Shown here piece by piece: positions 39,456 to 51,737 of a stretch of 64,000 nucleotides of DNA; position 1 is the first letter of the stretch, and every line of letters starts with the position of its first letter. The notes under the pieces are model-generated. The model was not told the origin of the DNA, ran no database searches, and saw only the letters and a program-made list of their open reading frames with translations. Source of the stretch: Macrobrachium rosenbergii. Lineage: Eukaryota; Arthropoda; Malacostraca; Decapoda; Palaemonidae. The stretch spans positions 19,225,590 to 19,289,589 of the forward strand of contig NC_089792.1 in NCBI RefSeq assembly GCF_040412425.1, given 5' to 3'. The translations under genes and the position numbers were made by a program.

Positions 39456-39982
39456 AAGTGGAACAAAATTAAAGCGTTTTGGATTATCCTTTGTTTTTTT
39501 CGAACATGAATGTATTGCCAGGTTAATAGATTAATATAATATATTAACAAAAATAATATATTGCTTATTCGGTTTAATAAACCAATTTCAGTACAAATGA
39601 TATTTCGGCTTTGCACCCTTGGGATGTTAAATTCAACTGATAACAATCTTGGGGTTTCAGCAATTTTTATTGTTTTGATAGTACAATTGAATTAGCTTTT
39701 ACTCTCTGTTCCTTTGAAATGGTCATGGTTGTATAAAATATCTGAAAAAATGAAGATTTAGCAAATTAATTAAAGAAAATAATAGAAAGAAAAATATACA
39801 TTATAAGGTGTAAAATTAAAAAGGGCGTTACTTATGCCGTATTATTAAACCTAATAAGCATTATATTAATTTTGTTAATATATTATATTAATCTATTATC
39901 CTGTGGCAATACATTCATGTTCGAAAATATAAAGGATTTTGTTCCACTTAAACAAAGGGCGTTACTTATGCCGCACCCTGTA
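39456..39982. mobile_element. Mariner-like foldback element with inverted arms
   Basis: Two inverted arms are clear: aagtggaacaaaatt...ggtttaataaa (39456-39582), and its reverse complement at 39842-39950, sharing cgaacatgaatgtattgcca and gattaatataatatattaac. To the right the sequence ends aagggcgttacttatgccg then caccctgta (39974-39982). Reversed, this gives tacagggtgcggcataagta, a terminal sequence of the mariner/Tc1 style beginning at a TA. The phrase aagggcgttacttatgccg also occurs at 39821-39839, so the right arm sits between 19-bp direct repeats. No transposase frame is present. The left terminus was not found. Confidence 0.55.
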
Positions 39983-39989
39983 TATACTA

Positions 39990-40828
39990 CAGGAACAGTA
40001 CTGACGAACATACACAACCGTTAGAGACTACATATCCACCCACAGGCCGGTGTCAAGGTAGGAGTGGCCTTCAAAACTCATTTGCCAAAAAATCACAAGA
40101 TACTCTCAGGGGACAATACTGATAAACAACCGACCATAGGCGACATCAGATCCACACCTGACAGGCGTCAGGGAGGCGGAGTTTAAAAACCCATTAGCAC
40201 TACTGCCCCCGTACTGTGTTTACAAATATGATAATCTTATTTTCATACATCTCTACTGCTTACCTTAAAATTGAAACCATTTACAAATTTCTTTTGATAT
40301 TAAAGGATCAAGTTTATACATCCCTTGACTGATATTCATATTATGGCTGTAACTTTCTTTTGTAAAGCTAGATTCAATGATATTCCTTTCCAGTGCTTTA
40401 TTAGAATATACAATCCTTTTTGCCCCTTCCCAGTTGATAGCATGATTGTTCTCACTAACATGTACAAAAATACCACTGCTCCCCTGTGCATATCTCAAAC
40501 ATTTTTTATGCTGTTCTGTTCTCTTTTCCAGTGCTTTACCCGTTTGGCCAATATAAAAATTGTCACAAGACTTGCATGGAATTTTATATACACACCCTTT
40601 AGTATTGTCGGGGGAGTTCTTGATAAGTACATGTTTCATTGTTTTATTGTTCTTAAATGCGACATTAACACCAAAATTCTTAAGAAGATGGGGGATATCT
40701 TTCATATTATTATTATAAGGCAGTAAAAGACAAGCAAATTTTTTTGTGTTGTAAGGTTCTTTTTGTTTTTATACATAGTATTTTTTGCTGCTTCTAATGC
40801 ACTGTTTAATACACTGTCAGGATATTTC
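39990..40828 (-). pseudogene. Penelope-like element, 3' half with GIY-YIG endonuclease
   Basis: Minus-strand reading begins in the C-terminal part of the reverse transcriptase (YPDSVLNSALEAAKNTMYKN, about 40770-40825). After one frame break it enters a 146-residue open frame at 40705-40265. That frame contains CVYKIPCKSCDNFYIGQTGK (about 40532-40592), the GIY-YIG core with its Cys pair, then RTEQHKK, IFVHVSENNHAINW and ALERNIIESSFTKE. This is the endonuclease order of Penelope-type elements, including the catalytic-region Glu in NIIES. It ends YKLDPLISKEICKWF. Beyond it 39990-40264 is the 3' untranslated region, shared with 15966-16390. The 5' half of the element is not upstream in the same orientation; it lies inverted at 40856-41195. 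Confidence 0.9.
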
Positions 40829-40855
40829 CATAATTCCACGCAATGTAACATGTTT

Positions 40856-41195
40856 TAGCCAGGGAACGAAGATGTAAATGACTTTTTTGCCAAGTTAAAT
40901 CAATTAGTACCATCAATTAAATTCACTATGGGGATGGAAAATGATGGGTGCTCACCCTCTTTTGGATGTCCCCATACGAAGAAATAGTCATGGGTTTAAA
41001 TATAGTGTGTATAGAAAACCCACTAATATTTCTTCCTATGTGCATTTCTATTCCGGACAAAGCAATAAGGTTAAAAAATCAGTGTTTTCATCTGTGTTTT
41101 TAAGAGCATTACGTGTATGTAGCCCTGAATATATTGATGAGGAAAGAGATAAGATTAGGAATACAGACAAGAAATTGAAATATCCTGACAGTGTA
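40856..41195 (+). pseudogene. Penelope-like element, inverted 5' segment (RT C-terminal region)
   Basis: Plus-strand sequence reads DVNDFFAKLNQLVPSIKFTM and MENDGC (40872-40950). After one frameshift it continues LDVPIRRNSHGFKYSVYRK, PTNISSYVHFYSGQSNKVKK and LRALRVCSPEYIDEE, to KLKYPDSV (41167-41193). This is the stretch just upstream, in the protein, of where the minus-strand half begins. The two pieces share only about 19 bp (gaaatatcctgacagtgta), in opposite orientation, at the outer end here (41177-41195) and the inner start there. About 27 bp of unrelated sequence separates the halves. The arrangement is that of a single 5'-truncated insertion whose 5' part was inverted. Confidence 0.9.
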
Positions 41196-44100
41196 CAAGT
41201 TCTCCTGTAAGTTAGAAGTTTTTGCCTTCATTAGTCATCATGAACCTTAGGTTATGGAAGTAGCCTGCTCAACCTCTTCTTGATGTTCATTAAATATATC
41301 TCGTTATTTCCTCCACGGCATTTCCTTTGAAATAAGGGTAGGGTCTTGGGAATGGTAAAGTTATTAGAATGTTTGTCGACCTATTCTATTTGCAGTGGGT
41401 GAAAAGACTGGCTTTCATTTACCCAGTCTGAAGTGGAATACTGTGTTGAATGGTTCTTACTTTTGGAAATTCGTATTCCTCGAGATTATGGGAACCAAAG
41501 GTTGGGAGTTGGGACTTAATCTTCCGTGTCAAGATTTGTTAATGACTAACGTTAATTCGTCTGAATAAAGCGACCGACTTGTATGATCACTCCTATCCGT
41601 AAATATGTATTATAAAATCATTATACTTTTCATTCCTGTCCCATTTGGTTTTAATAGTTTTCTAGTATTTGTCTTGGTGTTTATGGGATAATTTGTTTGA
41701 GGGATATTTTTAAGATAAAATAAAACATGGTAAAACCAAGCTATAAGCATATTTTGAGTTCGAAGAAGTATGAAGAATTGCTGGGTGATCCAGTGTGTCT
41801 CGAAAAGCAAGACCGCTGAGGAACTCTGGATTAGAGCTTGAGTAAATGAAATGTGGGTAGCGTACCCCACAGACGTGTACATTACAAGTAAATAATTCGG
41901 CTGGAATTGATCCAGACTGTTGAAATATATAAGAAATTTTGTGCAGGCATTTTGAAGCTTTCGCGTATATATACACTATTTCTTTGTATGCTTGATTGAC
42001 CATAGGGTAGGTCTTCTTAGACGTCATCGTTGTTTTCAGGATATTGCATATTGCTTAGGAATGGCGATACACTTCACAGACGTATGCATTGTATGATGCA
42101 TATTGAGAAATAAATACCCTGACGTATGCATTGTATGATGCGTATTGAGAAATAAATACCCTGTACTACAATAAATATTTGACCTTTACTGCAAATAAAA
42201 GCGTAGTGAAAAGTCGACAACGTTAACAATAAATATTAGAAGTACTAGATTGTAAAGTTTTATATTTTTTCGGGTTTATCTTTTTCCACTGTTTTTCGTA
42301 TGTGCCGAAAGTGCTTTATGCAAAAGTATTTCAGAGTAATAAGGTAAACAAGTTACCGATGCTTGAATTTTGATCCATCCTTGGTCTGCACACGTGTAGG
42401 TAAACTACAAAGTATGCGCGTGAACCTGTGAATCCAAGGTATGTTTGGTATATGTGTGGATTAACAAACAGACAAACACACACTCGCACTGTGTGTATGA
42501 ATACTGAAACAGACAACAAAATGAGAGCACTGAACTTAGATCTCAGTATTTGAACTCGCATCTGCCGAGGAGTAAACGCACAATGGGACTCCACCACGGG
42601 AGAAAACCGATTTCTTTCGTTTAGAACTTTCATGCCACTCATGTGCCTACCTGCTGTTTTGCCTATTGTATACGTTCTTAGAAAGCTCTCTTGCACGTCA
42701 ATATTGGTGACCTTGTAATCCCTTGAAATCAACAGAGCACAAATAAGAAAATAGTTAACTAGTTAACTATTCGCTAAAAGAATAGGTAATAGTTTGTAAG
42801 TAAACATTCAACAGCGAAGAAAGAGCCCTTAGTTTAATTCTAACTTAGTCCATCACTTAAAATAACCTACAGTAAATAGTGGATAAGATCATTCTACCCT
42901 TTGTGCAAGCCAAAGAAGAATGGAAGGAAAGCTAAACGCTCCCGACAACCTCAGAAGCACCTTTTTTTTTTTTCTTTTTATAGATTTTTACAAAAAATCC
43001 TAATATTTAGTTTTACTTCTATTGCTGCGGCTTTCTTTATTGGCATTCTATGACGAAATCTTCATTTTCTCCTTAAGTTAACCACTTGGGTTTGAACTGC
43101 TCAAATCAACATTACGACTACCGCACAGTCTTTGCATTGAAATCCAGATTTGACTTTCGTGACTTTAATCCGTCCGTAATCTTTTTTATTCTAAAATAAT
43201 CAAAACTTACTGTTTATTCAGTTGTCACAATATCGCATACCAGTCTTTCAGTAAAACAGAACCTTCCCAAGTCAATCATTCTTTATGGTTATACATTTTT
43301 ATCTTTTAGCTTCCTCATGCATTTTACAGACATTAACATTTATACTTCTATGAGTATGTAGTTGATTAACTTATAAATCAGTTTACTAAACTTCCTCTAA
43401 TTCATTTTTAACATTCCTTTAATGTAGTTAGAATCTTTCACCCTTGAACGTTCTGTGCATCTCTTCCGAAATTGTGACCACTGGTTCACATGGGCACCCC
43501 AAACATTTCATCGCTTTATCTCTTTCTTTATTGTACCGTGCAATATAATGTCATTTTCTCCTTCATCCTGCAAATGTACCTGTAGACCTTCACATCGCTA
43601 GTGAACTAAACAATGGTTGCATGTGTAATCTCTGGGAATGTGGAATGTTATAATCTTTACCCAGCAGACAGTAAAACTTCGGTGCCGTTCATTGTTTGTT
43701 ATTGAAAGTAATAATAAGAACAATGAATGTTGGGAAATTGCTAATAACTTTGAGCTTGATACAAAAGCATAAAAAGCAAGATTTCGTTAGCTTTGTTAAT
43801 TGAAATCTGTTTCGATGGGGGAGAACATAAAAAGTTTTGGAAAGTGTTGGCTAAGCCATGACCCTTATAATTGAAAGAGGTTTTTTTGTTGGAAGTAAAT
43901 TCAGTATTGGAAAATATTAGGATGAAAAGTCTCTAAAACTGAAGAAAGAATGGGAAAAATGAGTCGGGAAAGCATCTCAAAGATTGTCATCTCGTATTTG
44001 ACCATCCTAATGAAAATTGTTGATTAGGACAGCCGTAGTGTTTTGTGCTCTTCGGGAAGCTATCAAGAAATAGGCCTACGTGATTACTGGAATTCAAGAT

Positions 44101-44734
44101 TAATAATCTTATCTTTACTTCGGACTAACTAACCCATTAAGGCCACAATTTCTTTCACTTGTCAGTAGACCTGGAGAGCTGGAAATTTTCTGGGAATTAT
44201 TTTTTCATGCAGTATCCGTAATTATTAACACTAATAATTTTGTTCCAACCCTTGGCAGTGATTGGTCTCTGAAGACCAGTGATTCGTTGCTCTTTGGAGG
44301 ACTATAGCCTGAAAATTCACCTAACAGCATCTGTTATGTCTGCACGTTATCATTACCTTTGTTTGACAATGCCCCTAGGAACAGTCCCACTACTTCGTTC
44401 CATCACGAAGTTAGAGGTAATGTAGAAGTTAGTAGCTCCGTCCGGTTGGCTGACAGAATGGAACTTGGCTTCAACTAATTGGATGATCAACTCGATGCGA
44501 GTATAATGAAGTATTTTGGTTTGGTTTGGGATGTCCTTACAGCACGGTTCAGGAAGCACCTGTTTATTACTGAGGTAATATAATAAGTCTTCCTCTGTGT
44601 ATCTGGATAATTACGGGTAGGCTATGTAGAATCCCTCTCTTTCTCTCTCTCTATGTTTGTGACGTCTGGTAAACACATATCTTGAGAATCTCTCTCACTC
44701 ACTAACTCTATGTTTGTTAGGTAAACATAAATTG

Positions 44735-44737
<3 letters not shown>
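41196..44737. other. Unassigned stretch
   Basis: No coding domain or transposon recognised apart from the 42-bp tandem duplication listed separately. T-rich run near 42964-42980. Open frames on the minus strand near 41610-42027 and 42331-42732 have no recognisable family. Confidence 0.4.
42079..42162 (+). repeat. 42-bp tandem duplication
   Basis: Two adjacent 42-bp units beginning gacgtatgcattgtatgatg and ending aaataaataccct differ at one base only. Confidence 0.95.

Positions 44738-44781
<44 letters not shown>
44738..44781. repeat. (TC)n microsatellite
   Basis: About 22 TC units. Upstream 44636-44737 holds shorter TC runs. Confidence 0.95.
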
Positions 44782-44782
<1 letters not shown>

Positions 44783-44936
44783 GTGATGGCAGTTTGCCTC
44801 AACTTACATACACAATTTGGGAAACTGGTTTTTTGTCTTTCAAATAGCTTCTCTTCAGATTAATTAGAATAAAGTAAAGTAGCAATCTCTCATGTTGGAA
44901 CAGAGTGGGAGAGTATCTACCCTGTGCATACGTAGT

Positions 44937-44997
<61 letters not shown>

Positions 44998-45101
44998 GGA
45001 ATCGGTGATAGGAAAAGAAGCACTTTATAGAAAATATACAGTACACCACTTATACATAGAAGAAGAAATACATAAAAATTATGGTTGGAGAGAAATAAAG
45101 C

Positions 45102-45167
<66 letters not shown>

Positions 45168-45270
45168 GGGGGAATTGGTGATAGGAAAAGAAGTACTTTA
45201 TAGAAAATATACAGTACACCACTTATACATAGAAGAAGAAATACATAAAAATTATGGTTGAGAGAAATAA

Positions 45271-45345
<75 letters not shown>

Positions 45346-45500
45346 GAAATTGGTGATAGGAAAAGAAGCCTTTATAGAAAATAGACAGTTTTATACATAG
45401 AAGAAATACATAAAAATTATGGTTGGAGAGAAATAAAACCCAGAGAGGTTCTTCCTCCTGAGAGAGAGAGTAAGAGAGAGAGAGAGACGAGAGAGAGAGA
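44937..45500 (-). repeat. Minisatellite of about 173-bp units, each containing a (GA)n tract
   Basis: Three units repeat the order (GA)n, then ggtgataggaaaagaag (at about 45005, 45178 and 45352), ctttatagaaaata, acatagaag, aaatacataaaaattatggt, gagaaataaa, then the next (GA)n. The third unit carries small deletions. The end merges into GA-rich sequence to about 45500. Strand is arbitrary. The long Ser-Leu open frame on the minus strand is its translation. Confidence 0.95.
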
Positions 45501-46721
45501 GAAATCTCTCCCGGATCCTGGCGCAAAGCCGAATGCTAAAAAGAGGTTTTTTATAGACATGCAACCCATCAGGTTCTTCCTCCTGCCGGTTGTAAAAGAG
45601 GATTATTACTGACAGAAATTATTATTCACTGGTGTTTCGTGGTGACTCATACTCCTGAAAAAAAAAATTATTATTATTATTATTATTAATGAACGGAAGC
45701 ATTCTGTAAGGCTACAGAGCCATAAGTGTCGCGTAGATGTAATAATTATGACCGAGGAAGAACTTTACCTTCAGTTACATATTGGGTGTACTTGTTCCGC
45801 TGTTTGTGGTCTCTGGAACATTTTAGGTGTTCCATTAACTTGATTTAAGGTAGGTGATGAGCTCTTGACCATTTTGGCATTTTGACTGAACGACAGTCTG
45901 TTTCTGTTCTTTACAGGGTACACCTAGGTGCATTTTTCTTCCTTTTGTTTTTCAGATTTTATAGAATCTTTCAGGTTTTTCATGAATCTCTTGCTTGTTT
46001 TAAATCTGCCAACGAACTTAGGAGAAGGTTATACATACGCCCATGTTAAACTGTGAGTTTCATCTCCAGCAGTCCATTATATAACTGGAAAAAATATTGA
46101 TAGATTTCAGTGGAATGTATGAAAGCTGGGTTGTAGGCATGTTAAGAGTTCATTACTCTTTGATAAGAGTAGTAACCTTACAATTAACCGCTCCAATGGA
46201 CCTTCACAAACTCAGTTTTCTATACAGGTCTCACTCCGATGAACCCAGGTGGAAGGTATATATTTTATCAATCTGTGTGAAATCCCTGCAGATCCGTATA
46301 ACTACCAGAATCTGGTGGATAACAGCTGATGATCAAAAGAGATTAAGTTTGCCTTTTCCCCTTTTTAATACTTAATAGACTTTCATTCAAAAGTGTAAAT
46401 ACATATATACATATATATTTGATGTAAATACACACACACACACACATATATATGTATATAAATATTGTAATAATAATAATAATTTGTCACAAATGTTATA
46501 CTTGGCGTTTTTTGAATTCCGAATATCATGCCAGATATATCTCATTAACATTGAGTCGACTGTCACTTTATGTCCAACCAGAGAAAGATAGGTTCGAATT
46601 TGGGCGGAGCTGAAGCATTATTGCAAATCTTTTGGCAACGAGAAATCTATATAAATAAGATACGACTTAATATATGAATGTATTAGAAGTCTTTTATAAA
46701 ATATTGTGAGATACTTATTTA
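45501..46721. other. Unassigned stretch
   Basis: Short (ATT)n at about 45667-45690 and small CA/TA/AAT simple repeats at 46429-46486. No gene recognised. Confidence 0.45.
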
Positions 46722-46855
<134 letters not shown>

Positions 46856-47138
46856 ATTTATATATTTAATTCTCAGTTATCACTGTGTTTGTGGTTCAGT
46901 TTTGAATCAAATAGCAGAACCTCATTTGGACAGAAATGTGCACATCAGAATCGAAATCAGCTTATAGCCTCCTCGCTGAATGGCTAAGCACATCCAGTCA
47001 GTGCCATCGTATGCTTCATCCCCTGTGGCATACTTTTGAATCCCGGATATAGTTGGAGCGCTTAAGATGAGTAATTCTCTTTGGGTGTGAATTATCCCCA
47101 AGTTAAAGTAAGTTCGATATTCGTGAGTTATTTGTGGC

Positions 47139-47280
<142 letters not shown>

Positions 47281-47584
47281 TTGTACATACACAGATCCTT
47301 CACAGATCCATCAGCAGCACGTCGAGCCTTCCAAAATTCCCTTCACTATTCACCTATGGCCTTGCATGCATTCTCGTGTCTCGTGAATGTTAAGAATCTT
47401 CCATCCGAATACCTTTTCCATTCAATCCATCAAACATTTTTGAGGCATATCGCTCCTTCGCTTTCGTCAGTGCTTGCTGATTATTTACTCTTTTCCCCAA
47501 CATACTGTATTATTCCTTACTTTCTCCACAAACATACCATTTCAGACCACGTGATCAATCTTTTCACCTGTGGTAATCTTTTTT

Positions 47585-47887
47585 CATCTTCGTGTGCATC
47601 ATATATTACGCAAACAAACAATTCATCTCAACAGCCGAGGTGGAAAGGTGCAATGAGTTGATGGGATAGTGAGTAGGGTGTGTGAAGAGATTGTTTGGTA
47701 AACTCTCCTGTACAGAAGTGAAGAGATGTTGAACGTGAATGAAAGAAAAAAGGCTGAAGTTGATGATGAGGTTTTGTGTAGTGTACGTAGAATAAGAAGG
47801 ATTGATTGGGTTAGGAATACGAGTAAGTTATTCAAAGGCGAGTGCAGTTTGGAAGATGGTCCAGATATTTTTTTATTTGGTTATGTA
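47585..47887 (+). repeat. Long inverted repeat, left arm (LINE-derived)
   Basis: Pairs with 47961-48261 as reverse complement over about 300 bp with modest divergence. Shared phrases include attacgcaaacaaacaatt, gtgtgaagagattgttt, gtgaatgaaagaaaaaaggc and gtacgtagaataag. On the plus strand it reads LNVNERKKAEV and IRRIDWVRNT, resembling the C-terminal NVMEM-RCLRS...R-DRVRN part of the LINE relics in this window. So the arms are probably inverted copies of a LINE fragment. Confidence 0.8.
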
Positions 47888-47960
47888 AGTATATATATGT
47901 ATATATACATACATATATATATGTATCTATGTGTGTATGTTTGTGTGTGTATGTGTTGTG

Positions 47961-48261
47961 TGTATAACCAAACAAAAAAAAAAAAAAGCTGAACCATCTT
48001 CTTATCTGAATTTGCCTTTCAATCGCTCCTTCACTTTCCTAACTCAATCAATCCTTATTCTACGTACATTACACAAAAACTCATCATCAGTTTCAGCCTT
48101 TTTTCTTTCATTCACTTTCAACACCTCTTCACTTCAATACAGGAGAGCTGAATAAACAATCTCTTCACACATCCCACTCACTAGCCCAACAACTCATTGC
48201 ACATTTCCAATCGCTGTTGAGGCGAATTGTTTGTTTGCGTAATATATTTTGCACAATGAAG
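47961..48261 (-). repeat. Long inverted repeat, right arm
   Basis: Reverse-complement partner of 47585-47887. The 70-bp loop between them is TA/TG microsatellite. Arms differ by substitutions and small indels, so this is not a recent or artefactual perfect hairpin. Confidence 0.8.
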
Positions 48262-48294
48262 AGATCGAACAAGTGTATGGGAATGTGAGATACA

Positions 48295-48413
<119 letters not shown>

Positions 48414-48573
48414 ATTAGCCACAATGCCCTCTTAACTTCTCGAAGAATATGCTTGAGAAGTTAAACGAGGGAATTGATAGCCGTTCATGCCGGCTACACA
48501 GTCTCAATTACATATGTGTCTATCAAAAAAGCGTAAAAGTAACATTGTAATAGTATATTGTCTGGTAAAAGTG

Positions 48574-48688
<115 letters not shown>

Positions 48689-48995
48689 TAAAGGAGGATG
48701 ATGGGTCGGTGACAAGCGTGTATAGTTCGGACATGGGAGGATTGAAGATAAAAACGCCATGTGCTAGACCCGTAAGCCCACAGTATACTGTGCACAAAGC
48801 AAAAGAATGCGTCCGAGAAAGACGTGAATGATTCTTAATGTTTAAGGGGCTTCAAGGCAACGCTGATGAGCCTTCTTTGGAACTATACGAAGCATCTATT
48901 TTTGTGAAATTTTCTGCTGATTCAGGTGTAAAGGAGGAATGTGGCAGTCTTAATTGTCTTCTCTCTGAATCTACTCTTAGTAAGGAAAACGTTTT

Positions 48996-49006
48996 ATATA
49001 TATATA

Positions 49007-49096
<90 letters not shown>
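48996..49096. repeat. (TA)n microsatellite
   Basis: About 100 bp TA with one TTTTA break. Confidence 0.96.
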
Positions 49097-49099
<3 letters not shown>

Positions 49100-49292
49100 C
49101 ATACAGTACATGCACTAATTTTTGTTCCACACACCGTGACATTTTTCGATATTTACAAATATCAAGGCACAATTATCTTTTAAATCCAGTTCACTATGCC
49201 TCGAGAATAACTTTCACCCAACAGGGTTATAACTGAAGAGTGCTTCGTCACTAGTGGGATTCGAGTCTTTGCCATGTACAGTGACTTTTGAC

Positions 49293-49535
49293 CAAAAAAG
49301 TAAGTATATCTTAGTTTAACCAGACCACTGAACTGATTAACAGCTGTCCTAGGGCTGGCCAGAAGGATGAGATTTATTTTACGTGGCTAAGAACCAACTG
49401 GTTACCTAGCAACGGAACCTACAGCTTATTGTGGAATCCGAACCACATCACCAGAAATAAATTCCTCTAATTCTTCCTTGGCCGGTCGGAAGGTCGAACG
49501 CTGGGCCAACAGCGTGCTAGCCGAAAGCTCTACCC
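49293..49535 (-). mobile_element. tRNA-headed SINE, minus copy with head
   Basis: Reverse complement of the 50.7-kb SINE. It holds the tail ttagtttaaccagacc, body gggctggcc, ttattttacgtggctaagaa, gttacctagcaacgg, ttattgtggaatccgaacca, then gaaataaattcctctaattc and the tRNA-like head with gtcgaacgctgggcc (B box) and agctctacccacc (A box reversed). A short internal deletion removes part of the gagaaatgaatttct segment. No clear target-site duplication seen. Confidence 0.88.
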
Positions 49536-49559
49536 ACCCTCCAGTGAAGAACTACTGAG

Positions 49560-50660
49560 CCATAAATTTATATCGTAAACCACAATAAGAAAATATTCTT
49601 GAATGTAGAGGGTTAATTCATTAAACGCTATTCTTGTCATTATAATTGCAAACAGAATGAGTTACTGATTGTCATTGAAATTGATAATTACCGGTATGAT
49701 GTACTTTCCGATGAAATGGATAAATTTTTATTGTAATGAAATGAATGAGTAATGCTATGAAGATAATTTGATGAAAAGATTGGTTCGTTTGCTAAAATGA
49801 GTAGAATTAGAGTAATTTGCTCGTTTGCTATTGAAATTTGCTGCTCCTCAGTATCACTAGTGGATATATCTATCCTGTTTTAAACTGTTAACCATTCATC
49901 ACGATGAAGCTTTTTAATGTTCTTCTAGTTATATTTTATATGGTAACAATAACTTTTCGAAGCAGGTTTACAGACTGTAATATGTATTTTTGACATCAGG
50001 TTTATAGAATTAATGATGGATTTATGAAGATTATTTGTACACTTAATTGTGTTTTTAGGGCTTAAATTCATGCAAGTAATAACTGTGTTTTGACTTGGAT
50101 TAGCTCATGATAAAAACTGATTTTCAACCCAGCTTTATACCGATAAAAGTTTTTTTATATATTGTTTATACATGGCTAAAGTAGAGTTTTTTTTTTTTCT
50201 TTTTTTTTTTACTGATTTAGCCATGTTGATTGAGGGTTTTTATAACTGACGTTGCTAGACGAAGAATCACAATTCATATCCTGAAAAGTAGTTTTTCTCG
50301 AATAAATCTCAACAGTTAACTCTTCATGTTTTAGGATTTTAAATGAAACGTCTTTCAGTGTGTCTACAAATATTTACAGTTCTATTTCCCTCTCAGGGGG
50401 TACAATACCTTGTTATCAAAATGTTACTACAGTACCGCACCGAGATGGTAAACATCATTATTCATTTAATCAAAGTACTGAATACAATAAGGAAAAGCTT
50501 CCGAAATTCGTTATCATAGTGTTTTGACCAAACATTAAGCTGAAAAACATTTTGTATGTTTAACTAAATTAAAGAATTAATTAAATACAGTATAAGCAGG
50601 CTTTTTATGCACCTTTAAAACTAGAACTGAAAGGTACAGGTCTTCATAGCGAAGTGGTTA
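49560..50660. other. Unassigned AT-rich stretch
   Basis: T-rich runs near 50185-50212. No gene recognised. Confidence 0.45.
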
Positions 50661-50675
50661 TCTTACGTTTTCGTA

Positions 50676-50952
50676 GCTCTTTGTTGGGTGAGTCGGTAGA
50701 GCTGCGGACTGTCACTCGATGAGCCGGAGTTCAATTCCCTGGCCGGCTGATGAAGAGTAGAGGAATTTATTTCTGGTGATAGAAATTCATTTCTCGCTAT
50801 AATGTGGTTCGGATTCCACAATAAGCTGTAGGTCCCGTTGCTAAGTAACCAATTGGTTCTTAGCCACGTACAATAAGTCTAATCCTTCGGGCCAGCCCTA
50901 GGAGAACTGTTAATCAGTTCAGTGGTCTGGTAAAACTAAGGTATACTTTTAA
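50676..50952 (+). mobile_element. Complete tRNA-headed SINE with 14-bp target-site duplication
   Basis: Full order is visible: a pol III A box in gttgggtgagtcggtagagc (about 50683-50702), a B box in gagttcaattccc (about 50728-50740), the body (gaggaatttatttctggtga, atgtggttcggattccacaa, gtaggtcccgttgctaagta, tccttcgggccagcccta) and the tail ggtctggtaaaactaaggta. Flanking cttacgttttcgta (50662-50675) and cttacgtttgcgta (50953-50966) differ at one base and mark insertion by target-primed reverse transcription. Being full-length with near-identical flanks, it is probably the youngest SINE of the window. Confidence 0.93.
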
Positions 50953-50966
50953 CTTACGTTTGCGTA

Positions 50967-51658
50967 CGCGATTGTGCTAGATGTGGCCACTATTGTTTCT
51001 TCAGGGATTAAGGCACGTCCTCTTTTTGTAATTAACCAGTTCTGAGCTAGATACCGGAATTTGTTGCCTTTGATATGTAATGTATATTTATACGTACTTG
51101 CATTCTTACATACAGACAGGACTCATCTCGTACGTCTTATCTCAGAGATGTGACCGAGGCCACCATTTCATGTGTATATGCTGGGAATCTGAATAATAAA
51201 AATGAGAAGTGAATGTAACTAGCAGGACACAACTGGTAAAGGTTTTCAGTTAACATAATTTAAGTCATATCAGTTACTTGGAGGTACACGTTTGTAGTAC
51301 TTTCATCATGTAATTTTTGAGGATACGAGTTTTGCGAAGTAAAAATGTTGCAAGTATCCATTACACTAAACGCAGAAGGCGTGCGTGTTATTGCAATTTG
51401 TCTGATAAAGTGTTTTTCGCTTTAGTGTATTTGGTATGTTTATAAGCCTTAAGAACAACACCCAGCTAGCATTTATTTTAACTTACAATCACCATTATTT
51501 TGCATAGTGTTCCAAAATTGTATCTCAGACAGAGATGATTACAAATTACATTCGGATCTAGAAAATGCAATATGTTACTACGGGCTGCTGAAATAACTTA
51601 AAATGAAACAGTAAATCAAAACCTGTTATGGGAGAGTCCATCGTAAATTCTTAAAGGA

Positions 51659-51737
<79 letters not shown>

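Noticed and set aside
40325..40726. 133-codon plus-strand frame
   Set aside because: Shadow of the Penelope-like endonuclease frame on the opposite strand.
45050..45526. 158-codon Ser-Leu-rich minus-strand frame
   Set aside because: It is the translation of the (GA)n minisatellite.
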